From NCBI RefSeq assembly GCF_019733355.1, contig NZ_JAIHLQ010000009.1:1-64000 (forward strand): a DNA stretch of 64,000 nt, written 5' to 3'. The stretch is from Pseudomonas baetica. Lineage in GTDB: Bacteria; Pseudomonadota; Gammaproteobacteria; Pseudomonadales; Pseudomonadaceae. Shown here in pieces: positions 1 to 8,783 of this stretch; position 1 is the first letter of the stretch, and every line of letters begins with the position of its first letter. The translations under genes were made by a program, and so were the position numbers. The notes below the pieces were generated by a model that was given only the letters and a program-made list of their open reading frames with translations, did no database searches and had not been told where the DNA came from.

Positions 1-974
1 TCATAGCCGGTGGCGCAGGTCAGTCGGTACAGCGAGTCGTAGCAGAAATCACGGTGACCCTCGATGAGCTGGTTGGCAAACCACACCGGCTGGAAGGCGT
101 GGTCTTCAATGCGGGTGATATTGCCGACCGGGTCGTAGAAATACTCGAAATCCTGCAGCACCGCACCGGCAGCTTTGCGGCTGCGCTGGGTGTGCAGGCG
201 ACCATCGGCCGGATCGTAAGTCCATTGGCTGAGCACGCCGTTACCGGCCTGCTGTTCGATGATCTGGTCGGCGGCGTTGTATTGCGCATCGAGCAGAACC
301 GGCTGCCAGTCGGGCTGGCCGTTGATCAGCAATTGCACCTGCTTGAGTTGCCCGGCCAGGCCATAGCGCGACTGCTGCCGATGGTCGCCGGCATCGGTCT
401 GTTCCAGTACGGCACCCAAGGGGCTGAACACCCGTTGACTGGTGAAGGCTTCTCCATCGCCAAAGGTGCGGGTTTCCTGCATCGGCTGGCCGGACAGGGC
501 GAAGCTGTCGGTGTGCAGCGTGCCGCCATTGTCTTTGTGCGCCAGCAACTGACCGCGCAGGTTGTGCCCGGCGTCGGCCGAGGCATCGGCGTAGGTGAAA
601 GCTTCGACCTCACCGTTCTGTTCGATCGCCACCACGCGCAACTGGTTATCGAAGGCCGTGAGCCATTGGTGGTCGCGTTCGTCCCAACGCTTGCGCGGCT
701 CGCCCGCCAGCCCGGGCAGGTTCAAGCGCCAGCCGGCGTCGACGCTGTCGGATTTCAGCGCGGCACCGCTCAAGGCATACACCGTGGTCTGGCACGGAAC
801 CAACAGGCGCGGATCCCACTGCGCCACCAGCCGTCCCACCGCATCATGCTGCTGACGGTTCACCAGAGGCGTGGTTTGTGCAACGGTACGCAAGTAAGCG
901 ACCTGCCGAACAGGCAGGCCCCGGCCGTCGCTCACCGAGAGCGTGGGTGTACGCCAATGCTCACTGGCGGTCAT
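1..974 (-). CDS. tccC: TccC-type Tc toxin subunit (RHS/YD-repeat protein), N-terminal part only
   Basis: Reading the minus strand from an ATG at 974 gives an open frame of about 324 codons that leaves the window at base 1, so only the N-terminal part is present. It begins MTASEHWRTPTLSVSDGRGL and contains YD-repeat units such as TYDPADGRLH and FYDPVGNITRIE, the pattern of TccC/RHS proteins. In the family the RHS repeats form, with TcB, a cocoon that holds a self-cleaved C-terminal toxin; that variable toxic end lies outside the window, so its activity cannot be told. The ATG overlaps the stop of the TcB gene (ATGA), indicating translational coupling and equimolar production. Family assignment is firm; the payload is unknown. 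Confidence 0.9.
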   Translation of the reverse strand, partial: MTASEHWRTPTLSVSDGRGLPVRQVAYLRTVAQTTPLVNRQQHDAVGRLVAQWDPRLLVPCQTTVYALSGAALKSDSVDAGWRLNLPGLAGEPRKRWDERDHQWLTAFDNQLRVVAIEQNGEVEAFTYADASADAGHNLRGQLLAHKDNGGTLHTDSFALSGQPMQETRTFGDGEAFTSQRVFSPLGAVLEQTDAGDHRQQSRYGLAGQLKQVQLLINGQPDWQPVLLDAQYNAADQIIEQQAGNGVLSQWTYDPADGRLHTQRSRKAAGAVLQDFEYFYDPVGNITRIEDHAFQPVWFANQLIEGHRDFCYDSLYRLTCATGY

Positions 975-3900
975 GACCGAGGAACCATTGTTTCGGGCGA
1001 AGGCTCGGCGGTGTCGTTGAAGTCTTCGCTGATGTGGTACCAGGGATGGTAGGTCTCGCGGGAGAACTCGCCTTTGGCGTTGATCAGTTTTATCTGCCGT
1101 CCCAAAGCGTCATAGAACAGTTGATCGAAGTAGCCGAGTTCGCGAAGGGATTGATCCTTGATGTAGCCATGCACATTGGCCAAAAACGCTCGGAACTGGC
1201 GATTCGGTTCCCCCTTGTTGTTGTATTCCACGCGTTGGCTGATGCGCCAGCGCGGATCGGCATGTACCTCGACATACTGGCCGTCTTGAACGACGAGTGA
1301 GCCATCCACCACCTTGTACGCCATGCCCGGGTCTACAAGTTGCTGGGTTTGCAATGCCCGGCCAAAACCATCGACGCAGGCCTTGATGATCTGGATTTGT
1401 GCGGGGATCTCGTCGTCGGGGTAACGGTCGGCGCTCAGCACGACGCTGTGCACCGGCTCCCGGTGAGCCGATGTGATCGCTTCAAGCAAGGCCTGTTCTG
1501 TTGACGTCAGCGTGTTGCGCCGTGCAAGCCTTTGACGCGCGCTAGCCCGAATATGTCCGCTGGGCAACAGGTATCCCTCGTTCACCCACGGCTCGGTCGC
1601 AGCAACGACACCCATCCAGCTGAACAAGTCCTTGCGCAGGGTGCTGGCGGCTTTTTGCACCGCCAGCGCCGGATTTTCGATGGCCGGGTCCGGGTGATGA
1701 TCCGCCGGACGATCGTATTCGCTCAGCGGTCTGAAACCCGCGGCGACACCCTTTTCGGTGCCGTAAAAACTGGTGGCCAACGGTTGCCCGGAAGGTTCGT
1801 AAATCGCCTCTTCAACGTTGTCGTTGGGATCGATGATGCGCAGTGGTTGCAGGGCGTGATAGTCGTAATCGATGCGGGTGGTGCAGCCGTCGGGCAGCAC
1901 GATACGCGTGAGTGCCAAATGGTAATCGTCGTATTCGGCCCTGGTCGTGCCGTGGCTGGGGGTTTCGCGGTAACCGAGCACTTTGTAAAAGCCTTGGAGG
2001 TCGGCGTATTCGGCGATGGAGAACGTTGACGACCACAAGTCGTGTTCCGTGCCAGTCAAGGGGGGGGACCAGAACAGAAACTGCATTGGCGTGTAACCGA
2101 TCCTCTCCAGTTCGGCGCGGATGTCGAACGGCGGCGGCAGGACGCCGTAAGCGTCCAGTGCAATCTTGTCCAGTTGCGCCATTTCCAGCGGGCCTGTCAG
2201 TGCTTCGAATTCGGCAACGCCGTCGGCCAGCAGCGTGCCGTCGGTTTTCACGTAGCGCTGCACGGACTGGGTCGTCAATACGCGCTCGGAGTTCCAGTGC
2301 GGCGAATCCTGATGATCCCTCAGTTGGTCGAAAGAGACCTGTGCCGGCGAAAGACCGGTCGGCAGCGTGCCTTTGGACAAAACCAACGCATTGCTGCGCA
2401 GTTGGTATGGCAAGCCCAGTCGCCAATGCTGAGGATCTTCATCCAGGTCGATGAAGCGGGAACGGGTTTCGCTCAGATAGAACAACTGCTGCGCCTCGTC
2501 ATGGGCGTCGCGCCACCACTGTTGTTCATCCGGGTCGGTAAATGGCGGCGAGTCTTCACGGGTCAGGCGACGTGCATAACTTACCGTCAGTGCGTGGGTC
2601 GACAGCCCGTACTCGTTCCAGCGCAGGTTGACCTCGTGACGGCACAGTGGATCCTCTATAAACCGGTCGTACTGGTAGCTGATTTTTTCCAGCATCAGCG
2701 GCAGTAAAGTCGCTGCCGCATACGAACCCTTGGGGCGCACTTCGCGTACCAGATAGCGCATCTCCTGCACCGCATACGGCGTGGCAATGCCCGGTTCGTC
2801 GACCTGGGCATCGGCATAGGTTTCGATGCGGGTGACCGCCCCGACCAGCGCCCGGGAAATCTGGTATTGGCTGTCGGCGTCGTGTGGCTCGATCGGTTCG
2901 TCGACTTCGTCGGCAGCGTGATAACGGCTGAACAACGTCTTGCCCAGTGCAACAGCCTGTGCGTCTTCGTTGAAATAAAAGTCGCGGGGCCGATCCATCG
3001 ATTGCCCAGTATGGAACCAGGTGCAGACCCGTACGGGGTCGCTGAACCCGACATCGTCATCGCCGGTGGCGCTTTCGCTGTCGGTCTGCTGCAACTGACC
3101 AAAGCCACGGAACTCGCGGTCCTTGCTGTCGTAGACACCTTCGCGCCAAGTAAATGTCTGGGTCAGGCAGTTCCCGGTGACCTCATCCAGTTGCTGCTGT
3201 TTTTTCACCACTGCCACCGGGAACGGCAGGTTCGAGACCGGTATTTGGTTGAGTTTCAGTATTCGTTGTTTTTCATCGAGCCATTCCTGTGCGGAACTGC
3301 GATAGACCACGCTGGCACTGCAGCCCATATTGTTGTTGCTGGACGTCAGCAGATAAGGCTTTGCCGGCACGAAGTCGTAACGCCAATGCTGCGGTTGAAC
3401 GTACGGCACCGTCAGGATCAGGCTGGCGCAGCCCAGCCCTTGCAGGTCGGCGAAGCTCACCTGGCAAAGGCGGTCATAACGCACGCCTTCGGGCCACGGC
3501 ACGGTGATGGGAATCTGCTCCAGACCATTGCCGCCGCGGTTCAGATAAATCTCGAAAGTGTCGGATTGCAGATAGATCAGCGCCGAGGCACCGGAGCCGT
3601 CGAGGTCGGCGAGGCGTACGCGCGACGAATCGAATTGCTCGTAAGTGAAGGGCAAGTCGCTGATCTTGCGACCTTCGCCAAACGTACCGTGGCCCAGATT
3701 GGGCCAGCATGTGATTTCGTCATGGCGGATGCGGCTTAGCTCGGGCATGTCGCTGCCCAGCAAGTTGCCCAGCAGTACCAGTTCGGTGGGTGAATCACTG
3801 AACAACGGCAAGCGGTCGTCGTCAGGCTTGTGATCGACGTCTTGAGCCGCGGCAAAGCCCTGCTCGCGGCGGTTGGCGTACAGCCGCACCGAGTTCGGGC

Positions 3901-5473
3901 CGATCAATGCAACGGAACTCAAACCGTCTCCACTCAAGTCGCCGAGTGTCGACAGGGTGTTGAAAAACTCCAGCGGGAATTTGTCGAAGGGGACGAAGTC
4001 GGCGAAGTTACGCTGTGCATTCAGCGTACGGAAACCACTGATGCCCGGCTGCGCAGTGATCCAGTCCAGGCGTCCGTCACCGGTCAGATCGGTGAGCAAT
4101 TGCTGTACCGCGCGGTTGCGATCGGCCACCGGGATCTTGTCCAGTTGCGTCCAGGGCCCGTAGTCGATGTCGTCGGTTTGCGGTGTGGCACGCAATGGTT
4201 CGCGGTAATACCAGCCCTGGTCATAGCGGCAGAGAAACCCTGGAATGCCTTCACCGTAGAGGTCAACGCACTGGTAGAAGTTGCCGTCTTCAATGCCTGG
4301 CTGGGTTTGTGACTCGAACAAACGAGCTGAGGTTTTATTGAGGTCGAAGGGCGAGTAGTCGAACTCCACCGGCGGCGAGTTCTCGACAAAGCCACTGGCA
4401 TCAAAGGCCTGATAATGGGCCGCAGCGATCTGGCTGAAGGCCCATTGCGTCACGGTTTGCGGGTCGCGGTATTCCAGCAGCAGACGACGTACCAGTTTCG
4501 GCGAGTCGTCCGCTTTCGTGGGGAAGCGGTGGAACATCAGCACTTGCTGGCAACGCCTGCGGGTGCCCACCTCAAAGCCCTGCCCGTAGGTCGAGAAGCG
4601 GTCTGCGCGGTTGAGCCACGGCTTGAGGGTAGCGCCGTCATACACCGGAACCTCGGTCAGCGACGTGGTGCGCTCACCGTAGTCAAACAACAGCTGAAAA
4701 TGCCACTGTGGCGGCGCGGTATCCTCCAACTCCCAGGCATACAGTTTTTGGCTCGCGGTGAAGTTGCCGTAGTGCACCCGCTCCAGATAGCGCTGGGCAC
4801 GGTAGTCGTGGACGGGGTCGGGATCCTGATCATCGGCCTTGTACACGTAACCGATGTGTTCACCGCGAGCGTTCATGCTTTCGCAGAGCAGCCAGGCGCC
4901 AATGCGCTGCGGGTCGTCCGGGTCTGCGCTGCGTGAATTCTCTGTTTTGCCGTAGACATGCAGCGAACCGTCGGCGCCGTGTATCAGCCAGAAACCCGGC
5001 GCAACCCCCTCTCCTGAACCCGGCGCGTGCTGCCAGTATTCACGCAACGCAAAATCACCTTCCACCCGTGGCCAGTAGCGCACCACGCTGTGCGGGCCGA
5101 CGTCATCGCCGTCATAGGTGGATTCAAGGCGCGACTTGATCGTGCCGTCGGCTTCCAGTTCCGGCATCCACACCTCACCATCGGCGCCGATGATTTCATC
5201 GTGATCGGTGTAGTGCGGCACGCCCTTGCTGGTACGTCGGCTGATCTCACTGAGGCCCAGTCCCCAGCCGATGCCGAATGGACCATTGCCGGTCTGGCTG
5301 CTGTAGGACAGGGACAGTTGCGGATCCCAGCCTCGCCCGGCGGATGTCGGCAAAGGCAGTACGAATGAGGCGGCACCCGTAGGGCCGACCGCGCCCCAAC
5401 TTTTGCCGATCGTGGCGATCGTCGAGCTTTTGGCAATGGAGGGTGTAACGATGCTCAGCTCTTGTTCGGCCAT
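971..5473 (-). CDS. TcB-type insecticidal toxin subunit (TcaC/TcdB-like, SpvB domain)
   Basis: This 1500-residue protein has the full layout of a Tc toxin B subunit. An N-terminal SpvB-type domain (about residues 1-360, with the GRGWDPQLSLSYSS region) is followed by FG-GAP/VCBS-like Asp-Gly repeats (DLTGDGRLDW, GDLSGDGLSS, ADLDGSGASA, about 470-640) and then the TcdB middle regions. In characterised Tc toxins TcB links the TcA pore to TccC and forms half of the shell around the toxic fragment. There is no signal peptide, as usual for Tc subunits. The start at 5473 is the first ATG ahead of the SpvB domain; the ribosome binding site is weak. It is the first gene of a two-gene operon with tccC, preceded by the dyad at 5540-5559. 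Confidence 0.94.
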   Translation of the reverse strand: MAEQELSIVTPSIAKSSTIATIGKSWGAVGPTGAASFVLPLPTSAGRGWDPQLSLSYSSQTGNGPFGIGWGLGLSEISRRTSKGVPHYTDHDEIIGADGEVWMPELEADGTIKSRLESTYDGDDVGPHSVVRYWPRVEGDFALREYWQHAPGSGEGVAPGFWLIHGADGSLHVYGKTENSRSADPDDPQRIGAWLLCESMNARGEHIGYVYKADDQDPDPVHDYRAQRYLERVHYGNFTASQKLYAWELEDTAPPQWHFQLLFDYGERTTSLTEVPVYDGATLKPWLNRADRFSTYGQGFEVGTRRRCQQVLMFHRFPTKADDSPKLVRRLLLEYRDPQTVTQWAFSQIAAAHYQAFDASGFVENSPPVEFDYSPFDLNKTSARLFESQTQPGIEDGNFYQCVDLYGEGIPGFLCRYDQGWYYREPLRATPQTDDIDYGPWTQLDKIPVADRNRAVQQLLTDLTGDGRLDWITAQPGISGFRTLNAQRNFADFVPFDKFPLEFFNTLSTLGDLSGDGLSSVALIGPNSVRLYANRREQGFAAAQDVDHKPDDDRLPLFSDSPTELVLLGNLLGSDMPELSRIRHDEITCWPNLGHGTFGEGRKISDLPFTYEQFDSSRVRLADLDGSGASALIYLQSDTFEIYLNRGGNGLEQIPITVPWPEGVRYDRLCQVSFADLQGLGCASLILTVPYVQPQHWRYDFVPAKPYLLTSSNNNMGCSASVVYRSSAQEWLDEKQRILKLNQIPVSNLPFPVAVVKKQQQLDEVTGNCLTQTFTWREGVYDSKDREFRGFGQLQQTDSESATGDDDVGFSDPVRVCTWFHTGQSMDRPRDFYFNEDAQAVALGKTLFSRYHAADEVDEPIEPHDADSQYQISRALVGAVTRIETYADAQVDEPGIATPYAVQEMRYLVREVRPKGSYAAATLLPLMLEKISYQYDRFIEDPLCRHEVNLRWNEYGLSTHALTVSYARRLTREDSPPFTDPDEQQWWRDAHDEAQQLFYLSETRSRFIDLDEDPQHWRLGLPYQLRSNALVLSKGTLPTGLSPAQVSFDQLRDHQDSPHWNSERVLTTQSVQRYVKTDGTLLADGVAEFEALTGPLEMAQLDKIALDAYGVLPPPFDIRAELERIGYTPMQFLFWSPPLTGTEHDLWSSTFSIAEYADLQGFYKVLGYRETPSHGTTRAEYDDYHLALTRIVLPDGCTTRIDYDYHALQPLRIIDPNDNVEEAIYEPSGQPLATSFYGTEKGVAAGFRPLSEYDRPADHHPDPAIENPALAVQKAASTLRKDLFSWMGVVAATEPWVNEGYLLPSGHIRASARQRLARRNTLTSTEQALLEAITSAHREPVHSVVLSADRYPDDEIPAQIQIIKACVDGFGRALQTQQLVDPGMAYKVVDGSLVVQDGQYVEVHADPRWRISQRVEYNNKGEPNRQFRAFLANVHGYIKDQSLRELGYFDQLFYDALGRQIKLINAKGEFSRETYHPWYHISEDFNDTAEPSPETMVPRS

Positions 5474-5539
5474 GATTGCGTCCGGTGCACTTGCGGTGGC
5501 GTAGTTGATTGGACGCTACCAAGAATCGGACGAGGCGTA

Positions 5540-5559
5540 ACCTGTCAGATCTGACAGGT
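5540..5559 (-). promoter_or_regulatory. Palindromic operator 1, lux-box-like, upstream of TcB
   Basis: ACCTGTCAGATCTGACAGGT is a perfect 20-bp palindrome ending 66 bp before the TcB start codon. It has the CTG-N10-CAG form of LuxR-family sites, the outer ACCTGT/ACAGGT of the Vibrio fischeri lux box and the CAGATCTG core of the Agrobacterium tra box. Five more copies precede other units of this locus. The binding protein is inferred, not shown. Confidence 0.75.
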
Positions 5560-5646
5560 CAATAAGATCAAATTGTGTGCATTGGCGCGGTTTTTATCGC
5601 CAAAGCAATGGTTGGGCCGGATGTCGGGGGCGTAGGCACAAAAAAA

Positions 5647-5670
5647 CCGGCCCGTCGTGAGACGGGCCGG
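5647..5670 (-). terminator. Intrinsic terminator of the fumarase gene
   Basis: A perfect 10-bp stem (CCGGCCCGTC / GACGGGCCGG) closes a GTGA loop and, on the minus strand, is followed by a run of T (5640-5646). It lies just past the fumarase stop codon. Confidence 0.9.
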
Positions 5671-5693
5671 CTTCGTTTGCCGCGATGAAACGC

Positions 5694-7217
5694 TTACTGC
5701 ACTTCTACCGCCAGGCTTTGGCTGATCTTCTGTTGCCAGATCGCAGGGCCGGTGATGTGTACCGACTCGCCTTTGCTGTCGACAGCAACCGTCACTGGCA
5801 TGTCCTTGACCTCGAACTCGTAGATCGCTTCCATGCCCAGTTCGGCAAACGCCAGCACTTTGGACTTCTTGATCGCTTGCGCCACCAGGTAAGCCGCGCC
5901 GCCGACCGCCATCAGGTACACGGCTTTGTTGTCCTTGATCGCCTCGATCGCAGTCGGGCCGCGCTCGGACTTGCCGATCATGCCCAGCAGACCGGTTTGC
6001 TCAAGGATCTGACGGGTGAACTTGTCCATCCGCGTTGCCGTGGTCGGACCTGCCGGGCCCACCACTTCGTCACCGACCGGATCAACCGGGCCGACGTAGT
6101 AGATGAAGCGACCTTTCAGATCCACCGGCAAGGTTTCACCCTTGTTCAGCATCTCGACCATGCGCTTGTGCGCCGCGTCGCGACCGGTGAGCATTTTGCC
6201 GTTGAGCAGCACGGTTTCGCCCGGCTTCCAGCTCTGCACGTCTTCCGGGGTCAAGGTGTCGAGGTTGACGCGACGGGCCGACGGGCCGGCTTCCCAGACG
6301 ATTTCCGGGTAGGCGTCCAGCGGTGGCGCTTCCAGCGAAGCTGGGCCGGAACCGTCGAGCACGAAGTGCGCGTGACGGGTGGCAGCGCAGTTCGGGATCA
6401 TGCACACCGGCAGGGAGGCGGCGTGGGTCGGGTAGTCCATGATCTTCACGTCGAGCACGGTGGTCAGGCCGCCGAGGCCCTGGGCGCCGATGCCCAACTG
6501 GTTGACCTTCTCGAACAGCTCCAGACGCATTTCTTCGATGCGGTTCTGCGGGCCACGGGCCTTGAGTTCGTGGATGTCGATGGATTCCATCAACACTTCT
6601 TTAGCCATGACCGCGGCTTTCTCGGCGGTGCCGCCGATGCCGATGCCGAGCATGCCCGGTGGGCACCAGCCAGCGCCCATGGTCGGAACGGTCTTCAGTA
6701 CCCAGTCGACGATCGAGTCGGACGGGTTGAGCATGGCCATTTTCGATTTGTTCTCGGAACCGCCGCCCTTGGCCGCCACGTCCACTTCCACGGTGTTACC
6801 CGGGACGATGGAGTAGTGGATGACTGCCGGGGTGTTGTCCTTGGTGTTTTTACGAGCGCCCGCCGGGTCGGCGAGGATCGAGGCACGCAGGACGTTTTCC
6901 GGCAGGTTGTAGGCGCGGCGCACGCCTTCATTGATCATGTCGTCCAGGCCCATGGTGGCGCCATCCCAGCGTACGTCCATGCCGACGCGCACGAACACGG
7001 TGACGATACCGGTGTCCTGGCAGATCGGGCGGTGGCCGGTGGCGCACATGCGCGAGTTGATCAGGATCTGCGCCATCGAGTCACGGGCCGCTGGCGATTC
7101 TTCGCGCAGGTAGGCTTCGTGCATCGCCTGGATGAAATCCACGGGGTGGTAATAGGAAATGAACTGCAGGGCGTCGGCAACGCTCTGAATCAGGTCGTCT
7201 TGCTTGATCACGGTCAT
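5694..7217 (-). CDS. fumA: Fumarate hydratase, class I (iron-sulfur)
   Basis: A 507-residue class I fumarase, which interconverts fumarate and malate in the TCA cycle using an oxygen-sensitive 4Fe-4S cluster. The N-terminal alpha part (CATGHRPICQDTGIVTVFV, with AGWCPPGMLGIGIGG further on) and the C-terminal beta part (LTGRDAAHKRM, YYVGPVDP, GPTTATRMD) are fused in one chain, the usual length for Pseudomonas. The start at 7217 is chosen because AGGAG sits about 12 bases before it; an in-frame extension to 7364 has no such signal. In PAO1, as remembered, the orthologue lies beside sadC, as here. Here the next minus-strand genes are toxin genes, separated from it by a terminator. Confidence 0.95.
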   Translation of the reverse strand: MTVIKQDDLIQSVADALQFISYYHPVDFIQAMHEAYLREESPAARDSMAQILINSRMCATGHRPICQDTGIVTVFVRVGMDVRWDGATMGLDDMINEGVRRAYNLPENVLRASILADPAGARKNTKDNTPAVIHYSIVPGNTVEVDVAAKGGGSENKSKMAMLNPSDSIVDWVLKTVPTMGAGWCPPGMLGIGIGGTAEKAAVMAKEVLMESIDIHELKARGPQNRIEEMRLELFEKVNQLGIGAQGLGGLTTVLDVKIMDYPTHAASLPVCMIPNCAATRHAHFVLDGSGPASLEAPPLDAYPEIVWEAGPSARRVNLDTLTPEDVQSWKPGETVLLNGKMLTGRDAAHKRMVEMLNKGETLPVDLKGRFIYYVGPVDPVGDEVVGPAGPTTATRMDKFTRQILEQTGLLGMIGKSERGPTAIEAIKDNKAVYLMAVGGAAYLVAQAIKKSKVLAFAELGMEAIYEFEVKDMPVTVAVDSKGESVHITGPAIWQQKISQSLAVEVQ

Positions 7218-7258
7218 GAGTCGCGCTCCTCTAAAAGACGGGAACATTTTAATAGGGC

Positions 7259-7346
7259 AGCTTCGAGCTTCGAGCTTCGAGCGGCAAGTCAAAGGCAGTA
7301 CGTGGACTGTTTGAGCTTGCGGCTTTGAGCTTGCAACTTGAAGCTG
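7259..7346. repeat. Short AGCTTCG / GAGCTTG repeats upstream of fumarase
   Basis: Three exact tandem copies of AGCTTCG (7259-7279) are followed by spaced GAGCTTG and ACTTGAAGCT words up to 7346. Such AGCTT-rich strings occur between genes in many Pseudomonas genomes; no function can be read from them. The rest of the 7218-7664 gap holds a possible fumarase promoter and a hairpin, listed separately. Confidence 0.45.
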
Positions 7347-7400
7347 GCCCTTTGGGCCGGGCACGCCGGGGCTGCTGGCGCGACGCTAAAAAGGCGCGGC

Positions 7401-7406
7401 AGTATA
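7401..7406 (-). promoter_or_regulatory. Possible -10 box of the fumarase promoter
   Basis: On the minus strand TATACT lies between the arms of a GGCGCGG/CCGCGCC dyad (7393-7413), about 185 bp before the fumarase ATG. No good -35 box is seen at 16-18 bp, so this is only a candidate. Confidence 0.35.
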
Positions 7407-7501
7407 CCGCGCCTCGGTGGGGCATACACGCGCCGGGATTCATTCGTTGGTCGAATGGCTTGACGGGGGGCGGGGGATTGCATTGGCAAATCGAGATCCT
7501 T

Positions 7502-7545
7502 GCCCCTCAGTCAGGCCCTGTCTCCCAGGGCGGTGAGGGGCTTTT
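7502..7545 (+). terminator. Nested hairpin with T run ahead of the GGDEF gene
   Basis: GCCCCTCA (7502-7509) pairs with TGAGGGGC (7534-7541), enclosing a second pair GCCCTG/CAGGGC, and TTTT follows. The shape is that of an intrinsic terminator on the plus strand. No gene lies upstream on that strand, so it could end a short leader transcript of the GGDEF operon or be fortuitous. Confidence 0.4.
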
Positions 7546-7664
7546 GAGGCCACGCTTTTGACGCCAATTATCCGGCCCGAAAATCAATGGTCATTTATCG
7601 ACTACGCCACTAAAGTGGCAGCCGGTCTGTAGGGTAGGACACTCGGTCAGCCTCCAATCGCACG

Positions 7665-8783
7665 GTGAGTCAACGATTGACCCATAACGCCATTCAACGT
7701 CTTTTGCTTAAACGCTTCGCCCTCGCTGCAGCCACCTATGGATTGGCTTTGCTGCTGCTGTGGCTGGCGTTTTTTACCGGTCATTTCGGCGAGTCCCTGC
7801 GTGCTGTGACCATCGGCAGTACGCTGGTGGTGATCAGCCAAGCCACCTTGTTCGGCCTGTTCTGGACCGGACGCAATATGCGTTTTGCCGACCCCAGCCT
7901 GACCGAAGCGCAAGTGCTGCTCGGGCTCGGCTGGCAGACGTGGCTGATCGCTCATCTGGACGAGGCCCGGGGCGCGTTTTTGGTGTTCTACGTGCTGATC
8001 CTGCTGTTCGGTCTGTTTCATCTGAGCCGACGGGCGTTCATCCGCTGTGCCCTGTTGGTGTTCTTCAGTTTCTGCGCGATTACCCTGTGGGACGGATACC
8101 ACTTCCGCCTGCCGGAGCCAGCGCTCGCCGTGCTGCAAGTGTGCATCCTGGCGATGGTGCTGGCGTGGCTGGTGATTTATGCGCGCTTTGTTCAGGTTTC
8201 GCGTCAACGCATACGCCAGCGCCGGTTTGCCTTGCAGGCACATCAGGACACCTTGCGCGGGATGATGCGCCAGCTCGAAGACCTGGTCGCCACCGACGAG
8301 TTGACCGGGCTGTTCAATCGTCGACACTTTCTGCGTCTGGCCTCGCGTGAACTGAATGCGATGGACAGCGAAGCGGTGCACGGCCTGGCGCTGATCGACC
8401 TCGACCATTTCAAACGCATCAACGACTTGCACGGTCACGCCGCCGGCGATCAGGTGTTGCAGGCCTTTGCCGCTGTCGCCCAAGCGTGTCTGCGCGACGG
8501 CGATGTATTGGCGCGTTATGGTGGTGAGGAATTCGTGGTGTTGCTGCCCGACTGCGACGCCGAACGCCTGACCGCCTGCTGTGAACGTCTGCGCGTGGCC
8601 TTTACCGACGTCGAATTGGTCGGCGTGAATGTGCGTGATCTCAGCCTCTCGGCCGGCATGACCCTGTTGACCTTGGGCGATGATCTGGATGACGCCCTGC
8701 AGCGTGCCGACCAGGCGCTCTATCGAGCCAAGCGTGACGGGCGCAATCGCTGCGCTGCAGCCTGGGAGAACGTAGATGCCTGA
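7665..8783 (+). CDS. sadC: Membrane-bound GGDEF diguanylate cyclase (SadC position)
   Basis: A 372-residue protein with about six hydrophobic segments in the first 180 residues, a short linker helix and a C-terminal GGDEF domain. The active-site motif is GGEEF near residue 287, preceded by RDGD exactly five residues upstream, the RxxD product-inhibition site, so an active, feedback-controlled c-di-GMP synthase is expected. In PAO1 the membrane cyclase SadC (PA4332) lies between the fumarase gene and the ferredoxin reductase gene, as here; this protein is shorter than PAO1 SadC, so the name rests mainly on synteny. The start is a GTG, the only candidate before the first membrane segment. It overlaps the next gene by 8 bp. 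Confidence 0.85.
   Translation: MSQRLTHNAIQRLLLKRFALAAATYGLALLLLWLAFFTGHFGESLRAVTIGSTLVVISQATLFGLFWTGRNMRFADPSLTEAQVLLGLGWQTWLIAHLDEARGAFLVFYVLILLFGLFHLSRRAFIRCALLVFFSFCAITLWDGYHFRLPEPALAVLQVCILAMVLAWLVIYARFVQVSRQRIRQRRFALQAHQDTLRGMMRQLEDLVATDELTGLFNRRHFLRLASRELNAMDSEAVHGLALIDLDHFKRINDLHGHAAGDQVLQAFAAVAQACLRDGDVLARYGGEEFVVLLPDCDAERLTACCERLRVAFTDVELVGVNVRDLSLSAGMTLLTLGDDLDDALQRADQALYRAKRDGRNRCAAAWENVDA

Noticed and set aside
7259..7279. CRISPR-like tandem repeat
   Set aside because: Only three direct 7-bp copies without spacers; no cas genes in the window.
5685..7328. Open frame of 547 codons on the plus strand
   Set aside because: Antisense to fumarase; His/Arg/Val-rich composition without any recognisable domain.
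7393..7413. Hairpin GGCGCGG/CCGCGCC with TTTTT on the minus strand as a terminator
   Set aside because: There is no gene upstream on that strand to terminate, and the loop coincides with a likely -10 box of fumarase.
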